Shown here piece by piece: positions 53,175 through 62,324 of a DNA stretch of 64,000 nt. The DNA is from Bacteroidaceae bacterium (GTDB lineage Bacteria; Bacteroidota; Bacteroidia; Bacteroidales; Bacteroidaceae). Under the pieces are notes generated by a model that was given only the letters and a program-made list of their open reading frames with translations, was not told where the DNA came from and did not search any database. Location: assembly GCA_017541025.1 (NCBI GenBank), contig JAFXZY010000053.1:1-64000 (forward strand), in the 5' to 3' direction. Position numbers and translations under genes: made by a program. Position 1 is the first letter of the stretch, and every line of letters starts with the position of its first letter.

Positions 53175-54479
53175 ATGAAGACAGAACAAATATATGAAAT
53201 CTTCCAACAGCATCCCATTATAACGACAGACAGCAGAGACTGCCCAGCAGGATCTGTTTTCTTTGCCTTGAAAGGAGCCTCTTTCAACGGTAACCATTAT
53301 GCTGCTTCTGCATTGGAAAAAGGATGCTCGTATGCGGTAGTCGAAAAAGAATTTGCTCCAAAAGATGACAAACGGTTTATTGCTGTCGAGAATCCCGAGA
53401 AAGCACTTCAGGACCTTGCAGCCTATCATCGACAGCAACTCGACATTCCCATACTCCAAATAACTGGCACAAATGGGAAAACAACCACAAAGGAGCTGAT
53501 AGCCTGTGTACTGGAGGAAGCCCATAATGTACTCTATACCCAAGGCAATCTGAACAATCATCTGGGTGTTCCCCGCACAATACTCCGTATTACTAAAGAA
53601 CACGACATAGCTATCATAGAGACGGGTGCCAACCATCCTGGTGAGATTGCATTTCTATGCAACATAGTAAAGGCTAACTACGGTCTGATTACTAATGTAG
53701 GTCGCGCTCATCTGGAAGGCTTTGGTTCCTTTCAGGGCGTAAAGAAAACAAAAGGAGAATTGTACGATGATTTACGTCAGCGCGAGGGAACCATTTTCAT
53801 CAACGCAATGGACGAAGACTTGCTAGAGATGGCAGAAGAACGCGGGTTCCAGTTGCACAGCAACGCTATTCCTTACATCGAAGGCCGTGTCGAGGATTGT
53901 AATCCATTTGTAAAAATGAAGTGGAGAAGCGATGATGATGCACCTTGGCACACTATACAGACACAGCTTATTGGTGCCTACAACATATCTAATCTGCGGG
54001 CGGCTGTAACCATTGGCTTGCATTTCGGCATAACCCCCGAACAGATCTGTCACGCTATCGAAAACTATAGGCCCAGCAATAGCAGAAGCGAGTTCCGTAA
54101 CAGTGGGAAGAACTCTCTGATTGTGGATGCCTACAATGCCAATCCCAGCAGTATGATTGCCGCGCTTACCAACTTCCAGTTTATAGACTCAAAACATAAG
54201 ATGGTTATTCTTGGCGATATGCGCGAACTGGGAGCCGACAGTGAATTGGAGCACCGCAAGATTATGGATGTTTTAGCAGGAATGCCTTTGGAAGAAGTTT
54301 GGCTGGTTGGAGAGAACTTTGCTTCACTCAACTACCAGAACATACGTATCAGCCCCAGGTATTTCAAGGATGTGGAAGAAGTCAAAAAGGAACTTGCCAA
54401 CAATCCCCTTTCGGGCAAAACCATCCTGATTAAAGGCAGCAACGGCACCAAGTTGTTCCAATTGCCCGAATATCTGTAA
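53175..54479 (+). CDS. murF: UDP-N-acetylmuramoyl-tripeptide-D-Ala-D-Ala ligase
   Basis: A Mur ligase with the ATP loop GTNGKTTTK at 98-106, DSRDCPAGSVFFALKG in the UDP-binding domain, and DAYNANPSSM and GDMRELG in the C-terminal domain, the last two typical of MurF. It adds D-Ala-D-Ala to the peptidoglycan precursor in the cytoplasm. It has 434 residues, a normal length. It is divergent from folP and convergent with the MscS gene (8-base gap). Confidence 0.95.
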   Translation: MKTEQIYEIFQQHPIITTDSRDCPAGSVFFALKGASFNGNHYAASALEKGCSYAVVEKEFAPKDDKRFIAVENPEKALQDLAAYHRQQLDIPILQITGTNGKTTTKELIACVLEEAHNVLYTQGNLNNHLGVPRTILRITKEHDIAIIETGANHPGEIAFLCNIVKANYGLITNVGRAHLEGFGSFQGVKKTKGELYDDLRQREGTIFINAMDEDLLEMAEERGFQLHSNAIPYIEGRVEDCNPFVKMKWRSDDDAPWHTIQTQLIGAYNISNLRAAVTIGLHFGITPEQICHAIENYRPSNSRSEFRNSGKNSLIVDAYNANPSSMIAALTNFQFIDSKHKMVILGDMRELGADSELEHRKIMDVLAGMPLEEVWLVGENFASLNYQNIRISPRYFKDVEEVKKELANNPLSGKTILIKGSNGTKLFQLPEYL

Positions 54480-54487
54480 GGAGTGGC

Positions 54488-57130
54488 TTAATTGTTCTTG
54501 ATGTGAACATCCCGCTGGGGGAAAGGAATCTCTATATTGTTCGCGTTCAGCGTATTATAGATAATTTCCTTTACACGGCCAGTCAACGCCACCTTCTCCT
54601 CTACCAACATCCAGATGCATACAGCCAAATCCACGCTGCTATCACCAAAATTCACAAAGGTTACTTTCAGCGGTTGTTCCTCGACGTTGGTAATGCTCTG
54701 CCCGTCGGCATTCTTCTCCTGACAAACAGGCATGAGTGCATCGGTAAGCATTTGGCGTACTTCTTCCACATTGCTTCCGTATGCCACACCGATAGGGATT
54801 TTAATCAGTTCATAACGGTGGTTGCGCGTCATATTCTTAAAGTTCTTGCTGAACAAGGCACTGTTCAGGAAGGCTATCACACAACCGTCAGCTGTAACAA
54901 TCTGCGTACTCTGGTAGGTTATACTTTCCACCTTTCCGGCAATGCCGTCGCATTCTATATAATCACCCACATGGATGCGACCGGTCATCAAGGAGATGCC
55001 ATAGAAGAAATTCTCCAGAATACTCTGCATAGCAAAACCCAAACCGGTAGCCAAGCCGGCACCGACAATGCTTATTCCACTCTTTGGTACATCCAGTATC
55101 ACCAGAACAATTATAAAATAGATGCCCCAACACAAGATACCTATTACGTTACGGGCCAGCGTCAGATTCAGCATCTCGTTCTCAGCCAGCATCTTACGCC
55201 GGTAATGACAATAAAAGCCGCGTATGCCGTAATTAAGGTAACGGAACACAAACCAAAGTGTTGCAACGACGCTCAAACGGTCCAGCGAGATATGGATCAA
55301 GTCTTTCTGATTAACAATATCCATGTGGAAGAACGTCTCGCATAGGCTCGTCATCTCAAAGACCCTGGAAGCCCAGTATATGCTAAAGAAAACAGAAGCG
55401 ACACCTATGATAGGCACCAGGGTACGATTGAAGAGATCGTAATACCATGTTTCAGATATATAGTCGCCACGAAGCATTTTTTTCTTCAGCGTCTTTACTT
55501 CTTCTGTTATATCCAGTCCCTGCTCTTCCAAATCCTTAAGGTCCGGGCGAATCTTGTAAATCATAAACCGCTCCTCGTACATCTCCATCAGATCGTAGAA
55601 ACAAGTAACGGTCATTATGGCAGCCAACTGGAAAGTCCACCATATAAGAATCTGAACTGCCAGCAAAGTGTAACCTATCCACGAGGCGATACAGGATGCA
55701 AACATAATCAGGCTGGTGGCATGCATATACATGATGTCCAACATAGGAAGCGTCTCTCTGTGATGTTTCGAAACCCACCATTGCCAGATACAGAAACCAA
55801 GCAGTATGGGAGGGAATATCAGATTTACAAACGTGTTGGGAATCAGGACTATTCTGAACAGGATAACAACAAAGGAAAGGAGCATCAAGGGCAGATAGAT
55901 GATGGCCGCATGACGCATCTGCTCCCCTTTAAGGCGTACGTACAGACTCAGGAAGATAATCTCAAGCAACCATGCCATATTGATAATCTGTGCTGTTCCC
56001 ATCTGTATGAAATTGCGATGTGCCAGAGAGCGCACCGTCATGACGATAATAGCAAACAAAGCTATACCAACCACATAGTTCAGCATCTGGCGTTTCAGCT
56101 TAAAGGCATCACTACGCCATTTTTTTGGCAATAGCCATCTTAGCACCACATAACTCACAAGCAGAGATAGGGCCAGGTAGAACACCAGGAAAACACTGAT
56201 AAACAACACCGAAGCGCCACGCCATTCCGAATAGGTCTGTCCATGCCCATTAAAAGGTTTGTATTTGGCTTCAAGCGAAGTCTTAGCCCTCATAATCTGG
56301 AACGGCAAGGTCTTCAGAATCTTGAAATAGTTCTCGCTGCCATTAACAAAGATATTGTCCTGAAGCAACTTGTACCTGCCCTTAGCAAACTGATTCAGTT
56401 CGCCTACCTTACCGATAACACTTTTGTAATAAGAGTTTTCCGCTTCCAGCTTCTCAAGGAACTGGAGCATATTATCACGTAAGGTTACAGAATACTTTAA
56501 GCAGGCAGCACGGTCTATTAGCTGTTGACCGGTAAGGTAAAGAGGTTCTGTACTCTCTGTCTCTTCTTCTCCATGAGGCAAAAACTTCAGGTCTTTTTCC
56601 TTCATACCTTCCCTGACTTCAAGCAAAGAATCTTTCTTTTCCGCAAGAGAATCAATAGCCTGCATCAGGATACTGTCATTCTCCGTCAGCACGCTGTCAG
56701 CATCCGACAGGCTTACAGGCGGCATGCTCTTTAGCGACTGAATCAATGCATCGTATCTTTCTATTTCTTGCTTAACACGTGCAATAATCTTTTCGTATTG
56801 ATGCATCTTGCTGTCACGGTTATGAAGGTCGTGAAACAAGTTGGTAGCCTGCTGACAGGCGTATGCCATATCAAAGGTATTGTCAGTTGTCTGCGAGTAG
56901 AGCATCAGACCTATCTGCTCGCACTGATGCATATAGCTTACCAACTGCTGATGCTGCTGTGTTCCTTGCTGTTCGTACATGGCCATAAAGGTCTGCTGCT
57001 GCTCGTATTTTGTTTGCAGCTCAGCCTTCAGCACACCCAAGGTGCGAGCTAAATCACGTTCTTTCAGCACAGCATTTGCCGGCATCAAACATACCAGCAA
57101 CAATATCGTAAATAACAGTATTTTCTTCAT
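54488..57130 (-). CDS. MscS-family mechanosensitive channel with long periplasmic N-terminus (880 aa)
   Basis: The signal peptide (KKILLFTILLLVCLMPANA|V) is followed by a long periplasmic region with coiled-coil character (about 25-310), then eight to ten membrane helices and the MscS core (about 640-850). The pore helix and following beta domain carry GAGLATGLGFAMQSILENFF and GRIHVGDYIECDGIAGKVES. Such large MscS relatives (MscK/MscM-like) protect against osmotic shock or respond to lipid tension. It may be co-transcribed with the upstream glycosyltransferase and mtaB. Confidence 0.88.
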   Translation of the reverse strand: MKKILLFTILLLVCLMPANAVLKERDLARTLGVLKAELQTKYEQQQTFMAMYEQQGTQQHQQLVSYMHQCEQIGLMLYSQTTDNTFDMAYACQQATNLFHDLHNRDSKMHQYEKIIARVKQEIERYDALIQSLKSMPPVSLSDADSVLTENDSILMQAIDSLAEKKDSLLEVREGMKEKDLKFLPHGEEETESTEPLYLTGQQLIDRAACLKYSVTLRDNMLQFLEKLEAENSYYKSVIGKVGELNQFAKGRYKLLQDNIFVNGSENYFKILKTLPFQIMRAKTSLEAKYKPFNGHGQTYSEWRGASVLFISVFLVFYLALSLLVSYVVLRWLLPKKWRSDAFKLKRQMLNYVVGIALFAIIVMTVRSLAHRNFIQMGTAQIINMAWLLEIIFLSLYVRLKGEQMRHAAIIYLPLMLLSFVVILFRIVLIPNTFVNLIFPPILLGFCIWQWWVSKHHRETLPMLDIMYMHATSLIMFASCIASWIGYTLLAVQILIWWTFQLAAIMTVTCFYDLMEMYEERFMIYKIRPDLKDLEEQGLDITEEVKTLKKKMLRGDYISETWYYDLFNRTLVPIIGVASVFFSIYWASRVFEMTSLCETFFHMDIVNQKDLIHISLDRLSVVATLWFVFRYLNYGIRGFYCHYRRKMLAENEMLNLTLARNVIGILCWGIYFIIVLVILDVPKSGISIVGAGLATGLGFAMQSILENFFYGISLMTGRIHVGDYIECDGIAGKVESITYQSTQIVTADGCVIAFLNSALFSKNFKNMTRNHRYELIKIPIGVAYGSNVEEVRQMLTDALMPVCQEKNADGQSITNVEEQPLKVTFVNFGDSSVDLAVCIWMLVEEKVALTGRVKEIIYNTLNANNIEIPFPQRDVHIKNN

Positions 57131-57143
57131 AATTCTATAACTT

Positions 57144-58160
57144 TCAACTCACCAACTCATTATACGTCTTTTTCCCCTTGACATGATACTGCCACAAGAG
57201 ACTCTTTTGGAAAAGGAATTCCCGGGAATGCACCACTGTAGCCTGCATATTCTTCTCCCTATCCAAGCGGAAGCCGGCTCTTATCTTCCGGAAAGCCCAG
57301 CGGCCTCTCCATACAGCCAGACAACTGCCGAATTGTGCTGTAAGGAAGAAATACAGACATGCCAAAGCATCAAGCCAGAAGCGGCGGCGCATCACGTTCT
57401 TTAACTGGTCATCAGGCAGATTCTTATATAACAAAATCATATTGTTACGGAAGTTCAGAAACGTCTTACGGCTGTTTTGCTTAGGTAGCGAGGCACCTCC
57501 TACATGATATACCACACTCTTGGGTACACAGACTATCTTATACCCCCTCGCCCGTAAGCGCCAGCAAAGGTCTATTTCCTCCTGATGGGCAAAGAAACGG
57601 GCATCCAGTCCGCCTGCTTCCCAATACTGTTTGCTGCGTATCATCAATGCCGCCCCAGTAGCCCATACGACAGGAATTACCGTATCATATTGAGCCAAAT
57701 CCTCCTCAACTGTATTAAAGACCCGTCCCCTACAAAAAGGATAACCCAGATAGTCTATGTAACCGCCACAGGCACCGGCATATTCCAGCATGGAACGGTT
57801 CCATTCGCATCGTAGCTTCGGTTGACAGGCAACAACATCCTTATGAGCATCCATATACGAGAGCATGGGAGCCAACCAACCTTCTGTAACCTCCACATCA
57901 CTGTTCAGCAGCAAATAGTATTCCGCTTCCACTTGTTTTAAAGCCTGATTGTAACCCTCGGCAAAGCCATAGTTCTTGTCAAGGGTTATGGTTCTGACCT
58001 CAGGAAACTCCGTCTCCATCACCTTCAGCGAATCATCTTTGCTGGCATTGTCGGCAACAATCACCTCAGCCTCCTGACTGTAATTCACCACAGAGGGCAG
58101 AAACTTACGAAGCATGCCTGCCTCATTCCAATTCAATATTACTATTGCAATTCGATTCAT
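57144..58160 (-). CDS. Family 2 glycosyltransferase (338 aa)
   Basis: A GT-A fold with VILNWNEAGML, the nucleotide-binding ADNASKDDS, the metal site LLNSDVEV and the acceptor-side FFAHQEEIDLCWRL motif. This set is typical of rhamnosyl- or other glycosyltransferases of surface polysaccharide synthesis. A hydrophobic segment at about 268-285 may touch the membrane. It overlaps mtaB by 4 bases and is followed by the MscS gene. The sugar and acceptor are unknown. Confidence 0.88.
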   Translation of the reverse strand: MNRIAIVILNWNEAGMLRKFLPSVVNYSQEAEVIVADNASKDDSLKVMETEFPEVRTITLDKNYGFAEGYNQALKQVEAEYYLLLNSDVEVTEGWLAPMLSYMDAHKDVVACQPKLRCEWNRSMLEYAGACGGYIDYLGYPFCRGRVFNTVEEDLAQYDTVIPVVWATGAALMIRSKQYWEAGGLDARFFAHQEEIDLCWRLRARGYKIVCVPKSVVYHVGGASLPKQNSRKTFLNFRNNMILLYKNLPDDQLKNVMRRRFWLDALACLYFFLTAQFGSCLAVWRGRWAFRKIRAGFRLDREKNMQATVVHSREFLFQKSLLWQYHVKGKKTYNELVS

Positions 58161-59485
58161 ATCAATTCTGCTGTTAGCAGTTCTTCCTCACTGTCCCATT
58201 TTCCCAGACGTACGTTAACAATCTGGTTATCCAACTCATTTGCAGTATGGACTGCAACCTTTATATAATTATCCGTGAAACCATGCATGATACCTTTAGT
58301 TCTGCTGTGTTCCAACAGCACAGGTCTCATCTGCCCAACAAACCGATCATAGAAACCACGCAGTTTTTTCTGGCTTAATGCAATTACCTGCTGACTGCGT
58401 TCATGCTTTTGCTGGGCAGATACCACATAAGGAATCTGCAGAGCCTTTGTACCAGGACGTTCGCTATAACTGAAAACATGATACTGGCTCACATCTATCT
58501 TCTCCATAAAATTAAGTGCCTCAAGGAACAGTTCGTCAGTTTCGCCTCGTGTACCCACTATCACATCTACCCCTATAAAAGCATCTGGCATTAGCTCGCG
58601 CACGCGCGCTACCTTATTATTAAATAAAAGGGTGTCATACCGACGATGCATTAGTCGGAGCACCTCATCGCTTCCGCTCTGTAGGGGAATATGAAAATGA
58701 GGCATAAATCTGCTGCTCTGAGCACAGAACTGTATAACTTCATCAGTAAGCAGATTTGGCTCAATACTACTGATGCGATAACGTTCTATGCCTTCCACCC
58801 TATCCAAGGCTTTTATCAGTTCCAGAAAAGATTCGCCTGTACTTTTGCCAAAGTCACCTATATTCACGCCCGTAATCACTATCTCTTTCCCACCCAATCG
58901 GACTGCCTCTTGAGCCTGGTCCACCATAGACTGTATGCTTCCGTTCCGGCTTCTGCCTCTGGCAAAGGGAATAGTACAATAAGTACAGTAATAGTCACAT
59001 CCGTCCTGAACCTTCAGGAAATAACGGGTTCTGTCGCCACAAGAACAACTGGGAACAAAACTTCGAATGTCTGCTGTCTTGCTGGTATGATATTCATGTG
59101 CCACAAGCGCCCTTTCCTCCGGCATCATGGGCAAGCGCTCTGCAATATAATTCAGAATCTGGCCTTTCTGCTCGCTGCCTAAAACCAAATCCACACCTTC
59201 CAAGGCCGACACCTGCTCAGGTTTCAACTGCGCATAACAACCTGTAACAACAACCAAAGCACCGGGATGCCTGCGAACCATCTTGCTTATAGCCTGACGG
59301 CACTTAGCATCTGCCACCTCAGTAACGCTGCAAGTGTTAATAATACATATATCAGCTACTTCACCTCTGCCAACCGTTTCCAAGCCAGCCTCCTTGAGCT
59401 GTTTGCCGACCGTACTTGTCTCAGCAAAGTTCAACTTGCAGCCTAATGTAAAATATGCGGCTTTCTTGCCTTTGAAGTCATACAT
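58157..59485 (-). CDS. mtaB: tRNA t6A37 methylthiotransferase MtaB
   Basis: A radical-SAM methylthiotransferase. The N-terminal cluster cysteines are in FTLGCKLNFAET, INTCSVTE and VTGCYAQ; the radical-SAM triad is CDYYCTYC; a TRAM domain closes the protein (about 380-440). The LGCKLN form distinguishes MtaB from MiaB and RimO. It adds a methylthio group to t6A at position 37 of tRNAs. The start MYDFKGKK at 59485 is chosen because the -7 box is at 59491-59498. Confidence 0.93.
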   Translation of the reverse strand: MYDFKGKKAAYFTLGCKLNFAETSTVGKQLKEAGLETVGRGEVADICIINTCSVTEVADAKCRQAISKMVRRHPGALVVVTGCYAQLKPEQVSALEGVDLVLGSEQKGQILNYIAERLPMMPEERALVAHEYHTSKTADIRSFVPSCSCGDRTRYFLKVQDGCDYYCTYCTIPFARGRSRNGSIQSMVDQAQEAVRLGGKEIVITGVNIGDFGKSTGESFLELIKALDRVEGIERYRISSIEPNLLTDEVIQFCAQSSRFMPHFHIPLQSGSDEVLRLMHRRYDTLLFNNKVARVRELMPDAFIGVDVIVGTRGETDELFLEALNFMEKIDVSQYHVFSYSERPGTKALQIPYVVSAQQKHERSQQVIALSQKKLRGFYDRFVGQMRPVLLEHSRTKGIMHGFTDNYIKVAVHTANELDNQIVNVRLGKWDSEEELLTAELI

Positions 59486-59490
59486 GGGGA

Positions 59491-59498
59491 CAAAGTTA
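59491..59498 (-). promoter_or_regulatory. -7 box of mtaB
   Basis: TAACTTTG on the minus strand, 5 bases before the ATG at 59485; the transcript is nearly leaderless. Confidence 0.55.
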
Positions 59499-59669
59499 CA
59501 ATTAACCAAGAGATAAACAAAAATTAATTTGAAAATTTATTCTTTTTTCACTCAAAAGTAAGTTTGAAGCTGCTTATTGAAGTAACCGCAAAAACGTCAA
59601 AAAGTAAACTTTATAAAAAAAATCAAAAAAAAGAGTAAAAACAAACCGCTCTGATTTTCAGCAAGTTAC

Positions 59670-59742
59670 AAAAAAATCTCAAAAAAAGATTAAAAAAAAC
59701 CTCAAAAAAAGATACAACGTATTGAAAAACTCCGTACCTTTG
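59670..59742 (+). promoter_or_regulatory. Phased A-tracts and -7 box upstream of a small lipoprotein gene
   Basis: A-runs of 7-8 bases start at 59670, 59681, 59692 and 59704, that is every 11-12 bases, which is the arrangement that bends DNA. TACCTTTG at 59735-59742 is the -7 box. No TTTG sits at the usual -33 distance. The rest of 59510-59669 is AT-rich without a gene. Confidence 0.6.
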
Positions 59743-59794
59743 CAGCGTTTTAATAAGCAATTGATTGTTTTACAGATTTAAAAAAGCAAAAAAA

Positions 59795-59980
59795 ATGAAA
59801 AAGTTAGCATTTTTGTTCGCAGCTGTAGTAGCTGTATCTTTCGCTTCTTGTGGTAACACTACCGCTCAGAATGAGGAAACTGCCGATACAATCGACACTA
59901 CCGCTGTTGAGACTTGTGACACAACTAGCTGCGCTGACACAACAGCATGTGATTCTGTTGCTGCTCCCGTAGCTGAGTAA
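59795..59980 (+). CDS. Small Thr/Asp/Cys-rich lipoprotein (61 aa)
   Basis: A lipoprotein signal (KKLAFLFAAVVAVSFASC) ends at Cys19, leaving a 42-residue acidic mature peptide dominated by Thr, Asp, Ala and Cys, with repeats of the type DTT-x-x-C (CDTTSCADTTACDS). The cysteines at about 41, 46 and 52 could form disulfides or bind metal. The start at 59795 fits the lipoprotein signal; an upstream start would spoil it. It has curved DNA and a strong -7 box upstream and a good terminator downstream, so it is probably abundantly expressed as a single gene. Function unknown. Confidence 0.75.
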   Translation: MKKLAFLFAAVVAVSFASCGNTTAQNEETADTIDTTAVETCDTTSCADTTACDSVAAPVAE

Positions 59981-60010
59981 TCAAGACTACAGAACAAAAA
60001 AAGTCTTAAA

Positions 60011-60043
60011 AAGACGACACCCTCAGGGTGCCGTCTTTTTTTT
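60011..60043. terminator. Bidirectional terminator shared by the small lipoprotein and amylase genes
   Basis: AAGACG, CACCC, a short loop, GGGTG and CGTCTT form a long stem with T-runs on both strands. Its right arm encodes the last residues of the amylase (KKKTAP), whose stop codon is inside the stem. Confidence 0.88.
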
Positions 60044-62092
60044 GCCATTAATGATGTAGATGTCCTTCTTCAATTGTGAATTATGAATTATGAATTGTGA
60101 ATTGACCTTACGTCCACTCAGGTCGTAAACTGATTGAGAATTGAGAGGCGAGAGGCCGCTTCCCCGCTCCCCCTTTAGGGGAGTGTTTATCGCAGAATTA
60201 TTAAACATAGCTTTAATTCCAGTTTCCTTTTCCGCCGTTTGGTCCTCTACCATGTATTTGCCTGCGTCTTGAGTACCTGTTATACAAAGGTAGCTATCGG
60301 AACGGAGGCCCGTAATATCCACAGTCTGTTTATTGCCGGATGTGGTGCTTACCACCAGATTAAGGTATTGGTCTGGGGAAGTAAGCTCGTAAGTTTGATA
60401 GTACCATCGTTTGTCCTCTATGGTCTTAGTGGTGTTGACTCGCTTTCCTGGCCAGTTGCCGCTGAGTTGCTTGTTGGCATTGTCCCAGACATAAAAAGTC
60501 ATGCCTGTCCAAGTAACATCGGAACAGACATGGAGGGTAATATCGTGCGGCTGAAAAATCTTGTATTCCCGTTGCTGAACACCCGTAACCTTTCCTCCTG
60601 AAAGAATGCCTGCCCGGAGGGTGCAGGAAGATTCTATGTTGAGTATCGCGCCACTTGTCAGTTGAGAACTCTCCGCCGTTGGCTCTGAACCATCCAAGGT
60701 ATAGACGATGCTGCCTCCAGAGAGGTTGCTGGCAGCCGTAAGCTTGACCTTCAGAGGTGCTGCGTAGATGCCGTCTGGCACATCCATCCATACGGTATTG
60801 GCGCTCCGGCTTAAACAATAGCGATAGCCTTTGCCGGAAAGAATCTCGGTATATTGGGTCTTGCTCACATTATAATTCTGGGGCGTATCGCCTACCACAC
60901 AGAGCAAAGTTCCCTGCTTACCCGTAGTAGCTGCTGCATAGTAATGCTGAGTACTGGCTTTCTGCTGACTGGCACTAGTGTTGGTAATGCCTGCCAATCG
61001 GCGAGCCAAAATCATCTGCTTAATGGCATAGCGATTATCCTGCCAATGTGTGTAGAAGATACAAGGCGTTCCGGGCATAGCCAACAGATAGGCATTGGCA
61101 GCAAGAGTATCTGTGCGGATGGGATCTTGCTCATCTCCGTTGCTTCGCTTTTCTGTATCGTGATTCTCCACGAAGGTAACAGCATACCTTTTATAATTAT
61201 TGTCGGCAGAAAGGGGCTTCTCATCGTATCCCAGATTACGCCAATCACGACTGTTAACGGCATCGCGCATACGATAGCGGAACTGAAAATCAAAGGCAGC
61301 GCTGGTAGGCTTGTCGGATACATAACCCTTGCTGTTGTTCACCCATTGACGGATTTTATTAGTACTGTCCCAATACTCGCCAACGCTGAAAGCTGGCTGA
61401 GCATAGAAATTGTAATCTGCGATAAAAGAGGCATAGAAACCCTTGACCATATCGTAGCGGAAGCCAGCATATCCTATATCCTCAAGGAGAAACTTCAGAT
61501 AAGCCTTAACGCATTCCTGCACATTAGGGCTCTTGTGGTCGAGGTCGCGACAACCAGGCCAGCCCTCACCCGTATCGTTATTCTCTGACAACGAAACACC
61601 ATGCTGACTGGCCCATTCTGCCGTCTTGCCGTCGTCATCGTTCAGACAAATATCGGAAGGCAGCATCTGATAGGTCTGCCCGTTGTAGGTCTCGGCAGGA
61701 TAATCCACCCACGACCCGTTCCGACCCATGTTCTCGCGATGATTGATAACCACATCGGCTATCACACCCGTTCCTCTTTGCTTAAAAGCAGCAATCATGC
61801 TACGCAACTGGACTTCGGAACCAAAGGAACTCTTCTGATTAAAGTAATAGACAGGCGTGTACCCCATCATATTACGGTCTGTATTACACCATCCGCTCTG
61901 CGGCACCCAAACAAGCTGGAAGTAGGGAGCTATCTCATCGGCCTGCGCCTGCAGGTTAGTCCATGAAGTCTCCGAGAAGGAGTCCCAATAGAAGCCTTGC
62001 AGCATTACGCCTTCATAGTCAGCCGGCCAACCCTGAGCCAGGGAGCTCAGCCGAAACAACATCAGCAACAGTAGCAACGTGATTTGTTTCAC
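60023..62092 (-). CDS. Secreted GH13 alpha-amylase with starch-binding and sorting domains (689 aa)
   Basis: The signal peptide ends at SSLAQG. GH13 catalytic residues are visible: Asp214 in FRYDMVKGF, Glu239 in SVGEYWD and Asp312 in VENHDTE. After the barrel come a chitobiase-C-like repeat (about 445-515, YTLDGSEPT) and a CBM26-type starch-binding module (about 518-610, HVCSDVTWTGMTFYVW). A type IX-like tail, VYDLSGRKV...DIYIINGKK, closes the protein. The linker NTPLKGERGSGLS is encoded by a palindromic element and the insertion NSQFIIHNSQ inside the tail by heptamer repeats. It degrades starch outside the cell. Confidence 0.9.
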   Translation of the reverse strand: MKQITLLLLLMLFRLSSLAQGWPADYEGVMLQGFYWDSFSETSWTNLQAQADEIAPYFQLVWVPQSGWCNTDRNMMGYTPVYYFNQKSSFGSEVQLRSMIAAFKQRGTGVIADVVINHRENMGRNGSWVDYPAETYNGQTYQMLPSDICLNDDDGKTAEWASQHGVSLSENNDTGEGWPGCRDLDHKSPNVQECVKAYLKFLLEDIGYAGFRYDMVKGFYASFIADYNFYAQPAFSVGEYWDSTNKIRQWVNNSKGYVSDKPTSAAFDFQFRYRMRDAVNSRDWRNLGYDEKPLSADNNYKRYAVTFVENHDTEKRSNGDEQDPIRTDTLAANAYLLAMPGTPCIFYTHWQDNRYAIKQMILARRLAGITNTSASQQKASTQHYYAAATTGKQGTLLCVVGDTPQNYNVSKTQYTEILSGKGYRYCLSRSANTVWMDVPDGIYAAPLKVKLTAASNLSGGSIVYTLDGSEPTAESSQLTSGAILNIESSCTLRAGILSGGKVTGVQQREYKIFQPHDITLHVCSDVTWTGMTFYVWDNANKQLSGNWPGKRVNTTKTIEDKRWYYQTYELTSPDQYLNLVVSTTSGNKQTVDITGLRSDSYLCITGTQDAGKYMVEDQTAEKETGIKAMFNNSAINTPLKGERGSGLSPLNSQSVYDLSGRKVNSQFIIHNSQLKKDIYIINGKKKTAP
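60071..60184. repeat. Heptamer and palindromic repeats inside the amylase coding end
   Basis: Five AATTC-type heptamers (60071-60105), two more at 60132-60145 and a half palindromic element CTCCCCCTTTAGGGGAG (60146-60184). All are read in frame in the amylase. Confidence 0.85.
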
Positions 62093-62139
62093 CTTAGTGT
62101 TGATTTATTAACATATCCGGTTAATACCATCCATCGTTG

Positions 62140-62170
62140 CAAAAGTATATATATGCCGGCAGAATACAAA
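62140..62170 (-). promoter_or_regulatory. Promoter of the amylase gene
   Basis: TTTG (62167-62170), a 19-base spacer and TACTTTTG (62140-62147) on the minus strand; the leader is about 45 bases. Confidence 0.75.
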
Positions 62171-62266
62171 ACAAATCCTCATTTTTTTGTGTCATGCGTG
62201 AAGAGATTTCACTATGGAGGTGAATCAAAAATATGTATGTGTAATGGAAGACTAATAACTAAGGCA

Positions 62267-62307
62267 AAAGCCTGCTACCCCTCCTTCTTTTGGGTATAGC
62301 AGGCTTT
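62267..62307 (-). terminator. Terminator of the C10 peptidase/lipoprotein operon
   Basis: AAAGCCTGCTA and TAGCAGGCTTT pair exactly, with CCC/GGG inside, giving a stem of about 14 pairs. It lies 18 bases beyond the lipoprotein stop codon and insulates the amylase gene. Confidence 0.8.
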
Positions 62308-62324
62308 ACGCTAAAGGCTAAAGA

